64,000 nucleotides of DNA from Chthonomonadales bacterium (GTDB lineage: Bacteria > Armatimonadota > Chthonomonadetes > Chthonomonadales > CAJBBX01). Positions 35,001 to 44,677 of this stretch are shown here, piece after piece (position 1 is the stretch's first letter; each line of letters opens with the position of its first letter). The notes beneath the pieces were generated by a model. That model was not told where the DNA came from. It saw only the letters and a program-made list of their open reading frames with translations, and ran no database searches. The stretch spans positions 1-64,000 of the forward strand of contig DAIDHP010000015.1 of NCBI GenBank assembly GCA_027459625.1, in the 5' to 3' direction. The position numbers were made by a program, and so were the translations under genes.

Positions 35001-37769
35001 CTATTTTCGCGCGATCTCGTAGTAGAGCGTAGCCTGATCGTTTGGTCCCGCAGTGGACAGATCGACCACAAGGTGATCGCCCTCAATATGAACCGGCAAT
35101 GGAGCCACGCGCTCCCCGGAAGTATCCAAACGCCACGCTTTGAACCCCTCAGGATGCAGACAGCGCAAAGTCACCGTGGCGGAGCCAGCCCTCACAAGAT
35201 AGGGTAAACGTCCCCAAGCCTCCAAAACCCTTTTATCCTGACCGCGGAAAAGCATATCGGTGTTCTCCACATCCGTTACATGCACTAATAGAATGCGGGA
35301 GCTTTGGTCCAAAGGTTTGTCATCCAGCGAGGACGCCCATATAACCGCCCTTGCGCCTTCCACCTTCGCATCCAGCATTTGGGTATGTATGATCTCTCCG
35401 GGTCGCGCCACTCCCCCCGCAGTGCGAGGGGTGGTGATCTCGAGCAACCCCTTGTTCGCTTCAAGCAGCGCCTCCCCGTTATCGCTTTCCAGTATCTGGC
35501 GGGACAGATTTGTTTGATTGGCTGGCGGCAGGAACCCCTTCGCCCTCATCATTTGCTCTATTTGCGGCAAGGACTGATCCGTCACCATAATCTCGTTCTT
35601 GGCGGGTTTGGGCGGATTTTGCGCTGCATAGACGGTGGTTCCCACTCCAGTCACCAAATCCAAGCCTCCAAGTCCCGGATCTTTCAATGGAACAGGGTGC
35701 TTCATCAATTCATCCACGGAGCGCAGTAGCGTGATCTTGTGATCCGCCGGTTTCATATCCTCGCGTCGGTAAAGGAGAATGGCTGCGCGATCCGCAGCCT
35801 GATTGGCGGGATCGCAAGCCGTGTCAAAATATCCGATCGGACCGCCTGATATCGCCGACTGTTCGCTGCTGGCGTAATCAAATCTCCACACTCCTCCCCA
35901 GTTCTGCAGGGAACCAAAGGAACCCATCAGCAACCCGCTTTCGGCTCGGTAGGGATTGGGAGCCACGTAGTTGAACTCCGTCACTGTGAACGGCTTGTTC
36001 CAGAGGCGGGTCTCAACGATTCCCCCCGGACCCGCGCCTCCGGCATCCACTGCGGAACCTCCCCCGGACCATCCCTCCGACGGCAAACTCCACTTTTTAT
36101 CAAGAAAATTCGGATGATCCCAGTAGAAATGGTTATCCACGTAATCGAACTTCATTCGATCCACCATGAACTGAGGCAACTCCGCCCATCCGTTCAAATA
36201 GGTCAGAAGGGCTTTGCAGTGGAGTTCATCACGCAGGAATGCGCTCATCCGATCCCAGGTTCGATTGTGCAGCCAAGCCGCGAATACGGCGAAATCCAAG
36301 CCTTGAGGCGTGTTGTCGAAATTGGATGGCATGGGGGCGTTGAAAGTGGCTGAGGGGTCATCCCACGCCTTTTGAACCGCCTCGTCGCTGGCGTACCGCG
36401 TCCTCAGCCATGCATGCCACTCCCGTTCAAAGTCGGAGTGCAAGGCGCCGCGAACCGGCCCCATGTTTGCAGGCATTGTGGGTTCGTTCACTAAGCTGAT
36501 GAAAGCGATGGTCGGATCATCCCTCCACTCCAAGCCGGTGTAGGGGTTCTTATGCGTCAGCAGTTCTCGCGAAAAATCCTCCCAGTTCCTCAGGGCCTTG
36601 TTCGAAACCATCACCGCCATTTTGAAATTACTTATGTCGGAGTTATCTCCCGGAGCCTCGTCCGGTCGAATCGGTCGTGAGACGAAAAGGTCGGTGGTGA
36701 CATAGATTCCGTGTTCTTTCAACTGATAAACGAGGTAATCAAGCTTGTCCATTTGGACGGGATCGATATGAAGACTGCTGTTTGGATCGTTGGTGATCAA
36801 CCCGATCTCGTAATGGTGGATGCGAACGGCGTTGTACCCCAGCATCGCCAGCCTTTGCGCCAACTCGCGCACCTCCGGCTTGGTGAGGTAGTTAGCGGAA
36901 AAACAGAGGTTCACCCCGTAAAACCGTTCCGTTATATTGGGGGAGTTGGAGAATGTGAAATGTCCGTTAGGGGTGGAGATCACCCAGCCATGCTTGCCTG
37001 CAGGGGCGTCCTCCAGGAAGGAGAAGTCCAAAGCACTCCCTTTGACAATATTCATTTTCGGTTCCATCGGTATCCAGTCGGCGTCTGGCTTGAGCATGAG
37101 AGGTCGCTCCTTTTGAAGGTTGAGTTCCGAGTGGAAATCCACGGTGAATTGGATAGTTTTCGGTTCATCGGCTTTCCAATCGTAGTTTACCGGATCGCCC
37201 GTGCTGATGCGTATTTCGAGGTCTGTGGCGTTCCAGATTCGATTATCCTGAAGTAGAATCGTATTGTCCGGAGTTTTTATCGTGAGTGAATGCGTACCTT
37301 TGGTTAGGGAAAGCGAATGATGGCATGTGGCGATCGATGCCTGCGCCGCCGTGACAGGCACAATGGTCGGTGTGCCGTCGGCTTCGCAATGCGCGCCTAT
37401 CCAGGCGGCGATGGGAACGATCATCGAAACGTCGATGTTATTGACCCGCAAATCCTGTTGAGGCGTCAGTACGTAGCGGCAGACAACGGAATTCCCTTCC
37501 ATGCGGATATCGGGCTGCACGGTGATCTTAATTCCGTTCGTGGTGACAATCACCCCTCCCCCTACGTTTTGTAGGGAGTTGGCGGAGGTAACGCGTCTTT
37601 GCACCCATCCGGGTTCAAAGATATTGGGGCTGATCGTGGCGACAATCGCGTTGGAATTGGCGTCCCTGAACGTAATCTCCCCCGAGTTCGCCCAGACTCC
37701 ATTTATCGTATCCGCGCAGGCTGCGGATGCAAGCAGGAGCAAGAGGAGGATCGAAAACCATTGTTTCAT
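35001..37769 (-). CDS. Secreted GH5-like glycoside hydrolase
   Basis: A 922-residue exported protein. The signal peptide (MKQWFSILLLLLLASAACA) is followed by an N-terminal beta-sandwich of about 250 residues, a TIM barrel (YGVNLCFSANYLTKPEVREL onward), and a C-terminal beta domain. The barrel has candidate catalytic Glu residues in SLVNEPTMP (acid/base) and TVTEFNYVAPNPYR (nucleophile), the pattern of clan GH-A families such as GH5. Substrate unknown. The start at 37769 follows GGAGATAGCT. The longer ORF upstream has a charged, non-signal N-terminus. Confidence 0.85.
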   Translation of the reverse strand: MKQWFSILLLLLLASAACADTINGVWANSGEITFRDANSNAIVATISPNIFEPGWVQRRVTSANSLQNVGGGVIVTTNGIKITVQPDIRMEGNSVVCRYVLTPQQDLRVNNIDVSMIVPIAAWIGAHCEADGTPTIVPVTAAQASIATCHHSLSLTKGTHSLTIKTPDNTILLQDNRIWNATDLEIRISTGDPVNYDWKADEPKTIQFTVDFHSELNLQKERPLMLKPDADWIPMEPKMNIVKGSALDFSFLEDAPAGKHGWVISTPNGHFTFSNSPNITERFYGVNLCFSANYLTKPEVRELAQRLAMLGYNAVRIHHYEIGLITNDPNSSLHIDPVQMDKLDYLVYQLKEHGIYVTTDLFVSRPIRPDEAPGDNSDISNFKMAVMVSNKALRNWEDFSRELLTHKNPYTGLEWRDDPTIAFISLVNEPTMPANMGPVRGALHSDFEREWHAWLRTRYASDEAVQKAWDDPSATFNAPMPSNFDNTPQGLDFAVFAAWLHNRTWDRMSAFLRDELHCKALLTYLNGWAELPQFMVDRMKFDYVDNHFYWDHPNFLDKKWSLPSEGWSGGGSAVDAGGAGPGGIVETRLWNKPFTVTEFNYVAPNPYRAESGLLMGSFGSLQNWGGVWRFDYASSEQSAISGGPIGYFDTACDPANQAADRAAILLYRREDMKPADHKITLLRSVDELMKHPVPLKDPGLGGLDLVTGVGTTVYAAQNPPKPAKNEIMVTDQSLPQIEQMMRAKGFLPPANQTNLSRQILESDNGEALLEANKGLLEITTPRTAGGVARPGEIIHTQMLDAKVEGARAVIWASSLDDKPLDQSSRILLVHVTDVENTDMLFRGQDKRVLEAWGRLPYLVRAGSATVTLRCLHPEGFKAWRLDTSGERVAPLPVHIEGDHLVVDLSTAGPNDQATLYYEIARK

Positions 37770-38049
37770 AGCTATCTCCGATATAAAAAGCTTTTTGGCG
37801 GGTCTTACCGCATAATTCCTTTGATTGCATTTTATCACGAGTTGACGTTGTTTGACGCGATAATACATTTACGGATAGTATTCATACCTTGAAAATAGGT
37901 ATTAAGTCAGTAATTCCATAAAATTACCAAGCGTTTATCGATTTCGCCCGAAGAATGGATCAGCCGCCCACCCGGACGCCGATGATGAACTCTTGGAGAA
38001 ACAAGTCGTTGCATTGGATAATATGGCAAATTGCAAAGGAGCGTTTGAA

Positions 38050-39012
38050 ATGAAAGCGATATGCGTGCGAGAGTTCGGCGAACCCGAAGTAATGATAATT
38101 GAGGAGATCGACACCCCGGCTCCGGGCGCGGGGGAGGTTTTGGTGAATATCAAGGCGATCGGGGTGAACCCGGTGGATACCTACATCCGCAAGGGCATCT
38201 ACGGCAACATCCCCATGCCCTACTCTCCCGGTTCCGACGCGGCGGGGATTGTGGATGCCGTGGGAGAAAATGTCACGGAGTTCAAACGGGGGGATCGGGT
38301 GTACACATCGGGATCGCTTACCGGAACATATGCGGAAAAGTGCCTCTGCGCCGAATCCCAAGTGCATCCTCTGCCTTACAATATCAGCTTCGAACAAGGC
38401 GCGGCGTTGTACGTCCCGTTTGGAACGGCGTGGCAGGCTCTCTTCGCGAGGGCGAAGGGCATGGCGGGGGAGAGTTTGCTTGTGCATGGAGCCTCGGGCG
38501 GGGTGGGTCTCGCCGCCATCCAATTCGGCAGGGCGGCGGGCATGCGAGTCATTGGCACGGCGGGTACGGAGGAGGGGCTGAGGCTGGTACGGGAAAACGG
38601 CGCTCACATCGCCATCAATCACACCTCGCCGGACCAATACATGCAAATCCTGAAGGAGACGGAGCACAAAGGGGTGGACGTCATCCTGGAAATGCTTGCG
38701 AACGCGAATCTCGCCGATGATTTGGAGATCATCGCCCCGCATGGAAGAGTGGTTGTAATCGGCAACAGAGGCAAGGTGGAGATCGATCCGCGCCTCATGA
38801 TGCGCAAGGATTCCTGCGTGATGGGCATGATGCTGGCGAACGCCACGGAAAAGGAGTTCCGAGGAATATTCGCGGGGATCGAGGCTGGATTGGAGAACGG
38901 ATACCTAAACCCGATCATCGGCAAAAGATTCCCTCTCTGCGAAGCCCCCGCCGCCCACCACGCCATCATGGAAACCCGCGCGACGGGGAAGATCGTGTTG
39001 GTGAATGAGTGA
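38050..39012 (+). CDS. Quinone oxidoreductase, MDR superfamily
   Basis: Zinc-independent NADPH:quinone reductase-type enzyme of 320 residues. MKAICVREFGEPEVM and NPVDTYIRKGIYG are typical of QOR proteins, and the nucleotide fold is in LVHGASGGVGLAAIQFGRAAG. The zinc-binding cysteines of alcohol dehydrogenases are absent. The start at 38050 is preceded by AAGGAG; the upstream ORF extension is rejected. It stands between two polysaccharide-degradation genes, with no evident link to them. Confidence 0.93.
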   Translation: MKAICVREFGEPEVMIIEEIDTPAPGAGEVLVNIKAIGVNPVDTYIRKGIYGNIPMPYSPGSDAAGIVDAVGENVTEFKRGDRVYTSGSLTGTYAEKCLCAESQVHPLPYNISFEQGAALYVPFGTAWQALFARAKGMAGESLLVHGASGGVGLAAIQFGRAAGMRVIGTAGTEEGLRLVRENGAHIAINHTSPDQYMQILKETEHKGVDVILEMLANANLADDLEIIAPHGRVVVIGNRGKVEIDPRLMMRKDSCVMGMMLANATEKEFRGIFAGIEAGLENGYLNPIIGKRFPLCEAPAAHHAIMETRATGKIVLVNE

Positions 39013-39141
39013 GAAAGGGTTTAGTCCAATTCAATTGACAAGTCTTAACCGATTGATCTGACTTATCCGATCAGTCCGACAAATTGGGTAATATATCGCT
39101 GTTCCGCCTATATCACAAAGTGGTCCAAGGGAGACTTTACA

Positions 39142-42100
39142 ATGGATTATCAAAATCAGTTCGCTTCGCCGTCTTCCGAATATCGCGGCAAGCCATTCTG
39201 GGCGTGGAACGGTCCGCTTGAGGAAGATGAGCTTCGACGCCAGATTCGTGTATTCAAGGAGATGGGCTTGGGGGGAGCCTTCATGCATTCTCGCGTGGGA
39301 TTGGCGACCCCCTATCTTTCCGAGGAGTGGTTCAAACTCATTGACGCATGCGCGGATGAGGCTCGGAAACAGGATATGGAAGCGTGGTTGTATGACGAGG
39401 ATCGCTGGCCCTCCGGAGCGGCGGGGGGATTGGTCACGAAGGATGTCCGCTATAGAATGCGTGAAGTGGCTCTCACGGTGGCCAAACCCTCGGAGTATCA
39501 GCCGACCGGCGATGAAATCGGGGTTTTCTACGCGCGCATCGATGGCGTGGTGATTCAAAACGCTCACAAGGCGGACCCCGGAGCGAAACCGGAAGAGGGG
39601 GAATCCCTGCTGGCGTTTCATATAAGAACCATGCCGGAATCCCGTTGGTACAACGGACAAACCTATCTGGACACCCTTTCCGATGAAGCCGTAAATGAGT
39701 TCATTCGCGTCACCCATGAAGCCTACAAGAAAAACAGTCTTTCGCAATACAACAACTCCGTTATCCCGGGCATCTTCACCGACGAACCCAATTACGGCAC
39801 ACTGGGCGCCAGACATTTTCCCAACACCATTGGATGTCCATGGACCGCAAAGCTCCCCGAGAGCTTCAAGGCTCGCTACAATTACGATCTATTGGATCAT
39901 CTCCCGGAATTGTTCTTCCAACCGGATGGCGAAGCATACTCCGCCGTGAGGCACGATTACATCGACACCCTCACCCACCTTTTCGCCACGAATTTCGGGG
40001 GGTTGATAGGAAAATGGTGCGATGAAACCGGCATCCTGTTCACCGGGCATGTGCTTGCCGAAGAGAACCTCATCAGTCAAACGTCGGTTGTTGGGTCCGC
40101 GATGCGCTTTTATGAATACATGCAGGCTCCCGGCATCGATATCCTTTGCGCCGAAGGGGTCACTCGCGAAGGCGGGTCGAATCCGGAATACTCCACCGCC
40201 AAGCAGTGCGCCTCGGTGCATCATCAGTTCGGGCGGAAATGGATGCTGAGCGAGCTCTACGGTTGCACGGGATGGGGCTTCACCTTCGCTGAACACAAGG
40301 CGGTGGGAGACTGGCAAGCCGCCCTCGGCGTGAACCTCCGTTGCCAGCATCTCGCCTGGTACACCATGCTGGGAGAGGCGAAGCGGGACTATCCCGCCTC
40401 GATCTCCTTCCAGTCCCCGTGGTGGCGAAGCTACTCCATCGTCGAGGATTACTTTGCAAGAGTCGGTGTCCTGATGACCCAAGGGGAGCCCGTGCGTGAC
40501 GTCGCGGTGATACATCCCGTGGAGAGCGTATGGGGCGTCGTGACGCCTGGAGTGGGTTTAGGCGGCGCCAGCGAGGGAAACCGGAAGGCGCGTGAGCTCA
40601 ATGAACAGTTCATGATGGTTCAGAACTCTCTATTGCAGGAGCACTTCGATTTCGATTACGTGGAGGAGGATATACTTTCTCGTCATGGAGACGTTTCGGG
40701 CAAGCAACTGAAGGTTGGAGACGCACTCTACAAAACGGTGGTGGTGCCCCCGTCGATCACCCTCCGAAAAAGCACCGTCGATATGCTCAATCGATTTCAA
40801 TCCGCCGGTGGTTCGGTCATATTCGTGGAACCGACGCCAACGCTCGTTCAATGCGAAGCAAGCGCGGAACTCAACGGATTGATCGGAAAATCCAAGGCGA
40901 TCCCATTGGATAGAGCCTCTCTCTCCGCCGCGTTGAACGCCGTTCCGGATTTGGATCGAGTTTCCATCGCCACGGAGGATGGAGAGCAACATCCCGATAC
41001 TATTTACATGCTGCGAATGGATGAGAGCGGAAGAAAGTTCCTCTTTATCGTACATACCAAACAGGATCGTTCCACGGGACCCCTCGTCATCACTCTGAAA
41101 GGAAACGGACAGGTTCAAGAGTGGGACGCCCTAACAGGCGAAGTCCATCTTGCAGACGCCAAGACCGAAAACGGCGCGGTGACGATTTTTGCGGAACTGC
41201 CGGGGGTGGGAAGCGCCCTGTACGTGATAGATCCCGAGCCTGATTCCAGCCTTCGCCCGAAGAAAAAGAGAAAGGAAACCCAGAGAATTATCATTCACCA
41301 GGAGAATTGGCCCATCCTGCGCAACGAGCCTAACGCTTTTCCGTTGGATGTAGCCGAGTTTGCTGTGAACGAAGGCGAATGGCACGCTCCGATGGAAATC
41401 CTCAAAATCGACCGAGCGGTGCGAGACGCCGCTGGGTTGCCTCATCGCAGCGGGGATATGGTTCAGCCGTGGGCGCAGACCAAGCCTCCCGCAGCGAAGC
41501 CGATCACTGTCTCCTTAAGGTATCGGTTTAACGTGGAGGACTTGCCAACCGGTCCGTGCAATCTTGTCATGGAGACTCCGGATAAGTATTTCATCTCTCT
41601 GAACGGTCATACCTTAAAATCGGATCAAAACGAGGGTTGGTGGATCGATAACTCGTTTGTAAAGACCCTTGTTCCGTCATCGGCGCTCCAAGAAGGGGAG
41701 AACACTCTTGTGTTGGAAACGGAATATGCGTACAATTCCAACCTGGAGTGCGTCTATTTCACCGGAGAGTTTGGCGTTCGTATGGATCAGGATCGCATGA
41801 CGATCACCAAACTGCCCGTCACGCTGAAACTGGGCGATTGGACCACACAGGGACTTCCCTGTTACACGGGCGCGGTGAGCTATGTCACTCACTTGCAGCC
41901 ATCCCTCAAGGAGGGCGAACGGCTATGCATCGAGGTTCCAAACTGGAATGGAACTCTCTTGCATATCCGAGTGAACGGGTTGGAAGCGGGAAACATCGCG
42001 TGGCCGAATTATGAGCTTGATATCACGGATGCCCTCAATCCAGGACAAAACCGTGTGGAGATCGAAGTCGTCAGCGGGCGAAGAAACCTGCTTGGTCCGT

Positions 42101-42240
42101 TGCATTGCTCGATCCTCTATCCGAGATGGACCGGCCCCGGGCAGTTCGTAACGCAAGGGGAGGAGTGGACGGATAAATACATGTTGCTCCCCTACGGACT
42201 CAACGAGGCTCCTGTCCTATCGATACGCAAGGATGCATAG
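39142..42240 (+). CDS. GH106-like glycoside hydrolase (putative alpha-L-rhamnosidase type)
   Basis: A 1032-residue protein without a signal peptide. The N-terminus (PFWAWNGPLEEDELRRQI, GGAFMHSRVGL, WLYDEDRWPSG) is the barrel entry typical of GH106-like proteins, and FTDEPNYG and the SELYGCTGWGFTF region supply candidate acids. The C-terminal third contains beta-sandwich modules resembling GH2 sugar-binding folds (LRYRFNVEDLPTGPCNLV; WNGTLLHIRVNGLEAGNIAWP). Many relatives are exported, so the lack of a signal suggests a cytoplasmic role on imported oligosaccharides. Substrate is inference from the family. Confidence 0.82.
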   Translation: MDYQNQFASPSSEYRGKPFWAWNGPLEEDELRRQIRVFKEMGLGGAFMHSRVGLATPYLSEEWFKLIDACADEARKQDMEAWLYDEDRWPSGAAGGLVTKDVRYRMREVALTVAKPSEYQPTGDEIGVFYARIDGVVIQNAHKADPGAKPEEGESLLAFHIRTMPESRWYNGQTYLDTLSDEAVNEFIRVTHEAYKKNSLSQYNNSVIPGIFTDEPNYGTLGARHFPNTIGCPWTAKLPESFKARYNYDLLDHLPELFFQPDGEAYSAVRHDYIDTLTHLFATNFGGLIGKWCDETGILFTGHVLAEENLISQTSVVGSAMRFYEYMQAPGIDILCAEGVTREGGSNPEYSTAKQCASVHHQFGRKWMLSELYGCTGWGFTFAEHKAVGDWQAALGVNLRCQHLAWYTMLGEAKRDYPASISFQSPWWRSYSIVEDYFARVGVLMTQGEPVRDVAVIHPVESVWGVVTPGVGLGGASEGNRKARELNEQFMMVQNSLLQEHFDFDYVEEDILSRHGDVSGKQLKVGDALYKTVVVPPSITLRKSTVDMLNRFQSAGGSVIFVEPTPTLVQCEASAELNGLIGKSKAIPLDRASLSAALNAVPDLDRVSIATEDGEQHPDTIYMLRMDESGRKFLFIVHTKQDRSTGPLVITLKGNGQVQEWDALTGEVHLADAKTENGAVTIFAELPGVGSALYVIDPEPDSSLRPKKKRKETQRIIIHQENWPILRNEPNAFPLDVAEFAVNEGEWHAPMEILKIDRAVRDAAGLPHRSGDMVQPWAQTKPPAAKPITVSLRYRFNVEDLPTGPCNLVMETPDKYFISLNGHTLKSDQNEGWWIDNSFVKTLVPSSALQEGENTLVLETEYAYNSNLECVYFTGEFGVRMDQDRMTITKLPVTLKLGDWTTQGLPCYTGAVSYVTHLQPSLKEGERLCIEVPNWNGTLLHIRVNGLEAGNIAWPNYELDITDALNPGQNRVEIEVVSGRRNLLGPLHCSILYPRWTGPGQFVTQGEEWTDKYMLLPYGLNEAPVLSIRKDA

Positions 42241-42253
42241 ATAACGTTGAAAT

Positions 42254-42279
42254 GAGGGGCGGAATTCCACCCGCCCCTC
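42254..42279 (+). terminator. GC-rich terminator after the GH106-like gene
   Basis: GAGGGGCGG (42254-42262) pairs with CCGCCCCTC (42271-42279) across an 8-nt loop, just past the stop. The T-tract is weak. The rest of the 42280-42550 gap holds only the promoter at 42436. Confidence 0.6.
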
Positions 42280-42435
42280 TTCCATTCTCCGTTTGACGCA
42301 CTAGGATTATCTCTCCCTATTCTTCGACCATGCGCGCCTTTATTCACTTCATCCACCCACGCGACGCCCCGCCGCAATCCGCCCTTCATTGCCGAAGAAA
42401 ACGGTCATGAAAAATCAAATATTTTTGCACACCCC

Positions 42436-42464
42436 TTGACATGACATTAATGGTGTGAGATAAT
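42436..42464 (+). promoter_or_regulatory. Strong promoter for the decayed NifX-like operon
   Basis: TTGACA (42436-42441), 17-nt spacer, GATAAT (42459-42464), about 87 nt upstream of the first ATG of the operon. The promoter is intact although the genes it serves are damaged. Confidence 0.75.
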
Positions 42465-42550
42465 AGATGTTACAAACATATAGAAATAAATAACATATAA
42501 CCAAATGTTCCTTATTGGATGTTTCAAAGATATGGAAAAGGTGTTGGAGT

Positions 42551-42890
42551 ATGAAGATAGCGATCACATCGACAACTTAGGATCCTGCCGAGCAAGTGGA
42601 ACAAAGGTTCGGCAGAGCCCCCTACTTTTGCAAATACGACACCGATTCCAAACCTTGGGAGCCTTTGAGCAATGAAACCGTTGAAAACGCATATGGAGCG
42701 GGCGCCCAAACAGCACAAAACTTAACTCGCAAAGGGGTGAACGTTGTATTGGCCGGCTCATGCGGACCAAACTCCTTTCAAACCCGGCAAGCGGCGGGCA
42801 TGGATATGAACGGTGCTGCAAGCATTGGAATCGTATCAGAGAGGATATCTTGTGAAGGCCAGCCAGCAAAACGCAAAAGACTCTCATTAA
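42551..42890 (+). pseudogene. Dinitrogenase Fe-Mo cofactor domain (NifX/NifB C-terminal-like) protein, disrupted
   Basis: From the ATG at 42551 the frame reads MKIAITSTT, then an in-frame TAG (42578-42580), then DPAEQVEQRFGRAPYF, the classic start of this small cytosolic family, which binds or chaperones metal clusters. Later NVVLAGSCGPNSFQTRQAAG is the conserved core. The expected C-terminal helix appears only in another frame, as VLQALESYQRGYLVK, ending at TAA 42888-42890. So a frameshift, apparently with a small deletion, lies near 42800-42815. Two independent lesions make this a pseudogene. Intact relatives are about 110-120 residues and sit with DUF5320 and MinD-like genes, as here. Confidence 0.85.
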
Positions 42891-42937
42891 GAATACGAAA
42901 TGAAATGCCGCGTCAATGCGGCGGAAAGGAGCGCAAA

Positions 42938-43135
42938 ATGCCACGAGGTGATGGAACAGGTCCGCAAGGACAAGGACCCATGACCGGCCGAGGATTTGGA
43001 CGTTGTTCCGAAAACAACAATCCCGCGCCTGGTTTGGGAAGAAATCAAAACCAGCAGCCAGGACAAGGGCTTGGTCTGGGCAGACGACGCGGCGGAAATG
43101 GAATGGGCAACGGCAACCGCAAAGGTTCTCGCTAA
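42938..43135 (+). CDS. DUF5320-family Gly-rich small protein
   Basis: A 65-residue protein, MPRGDGTGPQGQGPMTGRGFGRC, followed by a Gly/Asn/Gln-rich tail. The N-terminal motif defines DUF5320 proteins, found next to NifX-like and MinD-like genes in anaerobes. AAGGAG precedes the ATG well. The usual C-terminal coiled coil is missing, so it may itself be shortened. Function unknown; family context suggests handling of metal clusters. Confidence 0.7.
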   Translation: MPRGDGTGPQGQGPMTGRGFGRCSENNNPAPGLGRNQNQQPGQGLGLGRRRGGNGMGNGNRKGSR

Positions 43136-43178
43136 GCGCTGGAACGGATTTGAAGCTCAAAAGGAAAGGAGGGATATT

Positions 43179-43456
43179 ACGCCTGGATTGGACGCCACCG
43201 GCCCGCAAGGGCTAGGTCCGATGATGGGACGCGGGCTTGGACGATGCGCCGGATACGCACCAGGATATGGCGGAGCCCTCTCCCCTATGGCGGGGGTGGG
43301 ACTCGGACTCGCCCATAGACGCGGAGCGGGATGGCGCGGAGCTTCAATTCACCCGTATACACGGATGAAAAAGCGGCGCTGGAAGCACATGCCAAAATAC
43401 TGGGGGATCGGTTATCCGTCGTGAAACAACGACTGGATGAGATCAACCGCAGCTAA
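43179..43456 (+). pseudogene. Second DUF5320 gene with lost ATG and frameshift
   Basis: AAAGGAGGG is followed at the right distance by ACG-CCT-GGA-TTG instead of ATG. The frame continues as PGLDATGPQGLGPMMGRGLG, the DUF5320 signature. Near 43360 the coding signal jumps frame: the open frame continues as an Arg/Lys-rich run to a stop at 43424. The adjacent frame gives the expected coiled-coil end, TDEKAALEAHAKILGDRLS then VVKQRLDEINRS, ending at TAA 43454-43456. The start-codon change and a frameshift mark decay. An ACG start is conceivable but does not explain the frameshift. Confidence 0.75.
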
Positions 43457-43480
43457 AAAGAAGAATAGACCCTTCATGAC

Positions 43481-43513
43481 GACGGGAGGACTGACAATAT
43501 CTCTCCTCCCGTC
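43481..43513 (+). terminator. Hairpin after the DUF5320 remnants
   Basis: GACGGGAGGA (43481-43490) pairs with TCCTCCCGTC (43504-43513), a perfect 10-bp stem with 13-nt loop. No T-tract follows, so it may be an intercistronic processing hairpin. Confidence 0.5.
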
Positions 43514-43559
43514 GATCAATATGAATAACCCGCCTCAATACGGAAGGCAATGATGTTGT

Positions 43560-43853
43560 ATGCGTGTAACAATCGCAAGCGGAAAGGGAGGGACGGGGAA
43601 AACCAGTCTTGCGGCGGCGTTCGCCACCTTGGCGGGCGGAGCCGTTATCACCGATTGCAATGCTGACGCTTCAAATCTGCACCTCATTCTTAAGCCTAAT
43701 AACATCGAGACATATCCCTTTTTCGGAGGAATAAAGGCGCAGATAGCGGGACGCAGCGTAAGGGATGGCGATTGCGGCGAAATCTCAAATAGGGTGCAGG
43801 GAAATATGGAGCGAACTTCGGGATACGCTCTAGGATGGAAGGAGGTAATCTAA
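43560..43853 (+). pseudogene. MinD/Mrp-type ATPase with ferredoxin insert, truncated
   Basis: RVTIASGKGGTGKTSLAAAF is the deviant Walker A of the MinD/ParA superfamily, and VITDCNADASNLHLILKP is the switch I/metal region. FGGIKAQIAG is the family lead-in to a CxxCxxCxxxC ferredoxin insert. There the cysteines are largely gone (S-V-R-D-G-D-C-G-E-I-S aligns with the expected C-x-x-C-x-x-C-x-x-x-C). The frame stops after 97 residues against about 280 in the family, and its end runs 4 nt into the opposing PLD gene. It completes the decayed NifX-DUF5320-MinD set. Confidence 0.75.
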
Positions 43854-44677
43854 TCCCCGTTTTTTGCGGCTCGATATCCTTTGCTAATCGCCTCCTTCTC
43901 GGTCATGTAAGCCCCTTGCGAGGTTTTTCCGTACCATCTGGATCCGGGATAATGATAGACGCCCGAACGAGTATTCACCCACACAAGCGTGGAGGAGCCA
44001 TTGGAAGGGGGCGGAACAGGAGCGCTGACGCCTGCGGAAGAGGCGGGGATGGAGGATGGAGCGGCGCCGAAACGATAAGGCGCGCCTCGCTCTCTTTGAA
44101 ACATCCATTCCCAAGCCTTCTCCGTCTGTTGAGCTACGGAGGGATCGTTAATAAAGACAACATCGCTGTTATCCTGCTTCTCCGCGGAATCGCTGAGATT
44201 CCAACTGCCGATGATGGCGTCCTTTCCGTCGAAAACCCCCATTTTATCGTGCAGCAAAACCGTGGATTTTTTAATGATGACCTCGCAACCGTCGGATTGC
44301 AACACTCCGTGTTCATCCCATCTCAACCGTGATTGACGGTTATCCTCCAGCAGGATTACTTCAACACCTCTGCTTCGTGCCGATTCCAGCGCATGAGCGA
44401 TAACCGGATTGGATATCCCGAAGCAGGCTATGTGAATGTACTTTCGAGCCTTGTTGATCTCCCGGATCCAAGCGGATTGGATATCGTCCTCCGGACTAAA
44501 TAGAATCTCCGCTTGATTCCTCTCGACCGTCAAAGGCGTGGGAATGGGCTTGTTCCCGCCAACTTCATGGGCGAATGCGCATCCGCCCAAGATCACTCCA
44601 ACCGCCACGAACCGCAAGGCGAATTTGACACCGCGCACATCTTTGATTTTTTTCAGTAATAACCGTGCCAAGCGCAA
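43850..44677 (-). CDS. Phospholipase D-like nuclease (single HKD), secreted
   Basis: A 275-residue Nuc-like member of the PLD superfamily. The N-terminal hydrophobic segment ends in L30-G-G-C33, a possible lipobox. AWIREINKARKYIHIACFGIS starts the fold, and the HKD motif is H-D-K-M-G-V-F-D followed by GSWNLSD. After a Pro/Ser linker, a C-terminal segment (VWVNTRSGVYHYPGSRWYG, then ISKGYRAAKNG) matches a short module found at the ends of secreted nuclease-type proteins. Such single-HKD enzymes dimerise and degrade DNA; here probably periplasmic or surface-bound. Confidence 0.88.
   Translation of the reverse strand: MRLARLLLKKIKDVRGVKFALRFVAVGVILGGCAFAHEVGGNKPIPTPLTVERNQAEILFSPEDDIQSAWIREINKARKYIHIACFGISNPVIAHALESARSRGVEVILLEDNRQSRLRWDEHGVLQSDGCEVIIKKSTVLLHDKMGVFDGKDAIIGSWNLSDSAEKQDNSDVVFINDPSVAQQTEKAWEWMFQRERGAPYRFGAAPSSIPASSAGVSAPVPPPSNGSSTLVWVNTRSGVYHYPGSRWYGKTSQGAYMTEKEAISKGYRAAKNGD

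Noticed and set aside
137-42890. Amber codon reassignment (TAG read as an amino acid)
   Set aside because: prfA encodes RF1 with the PAT motif, and TAG ends several intact genes (nuoJ, nuoK, nuoM, the CPBP gene, the GH106-like gene). The NifX-like gene also has a frameshift, so decay explains the ambers better.
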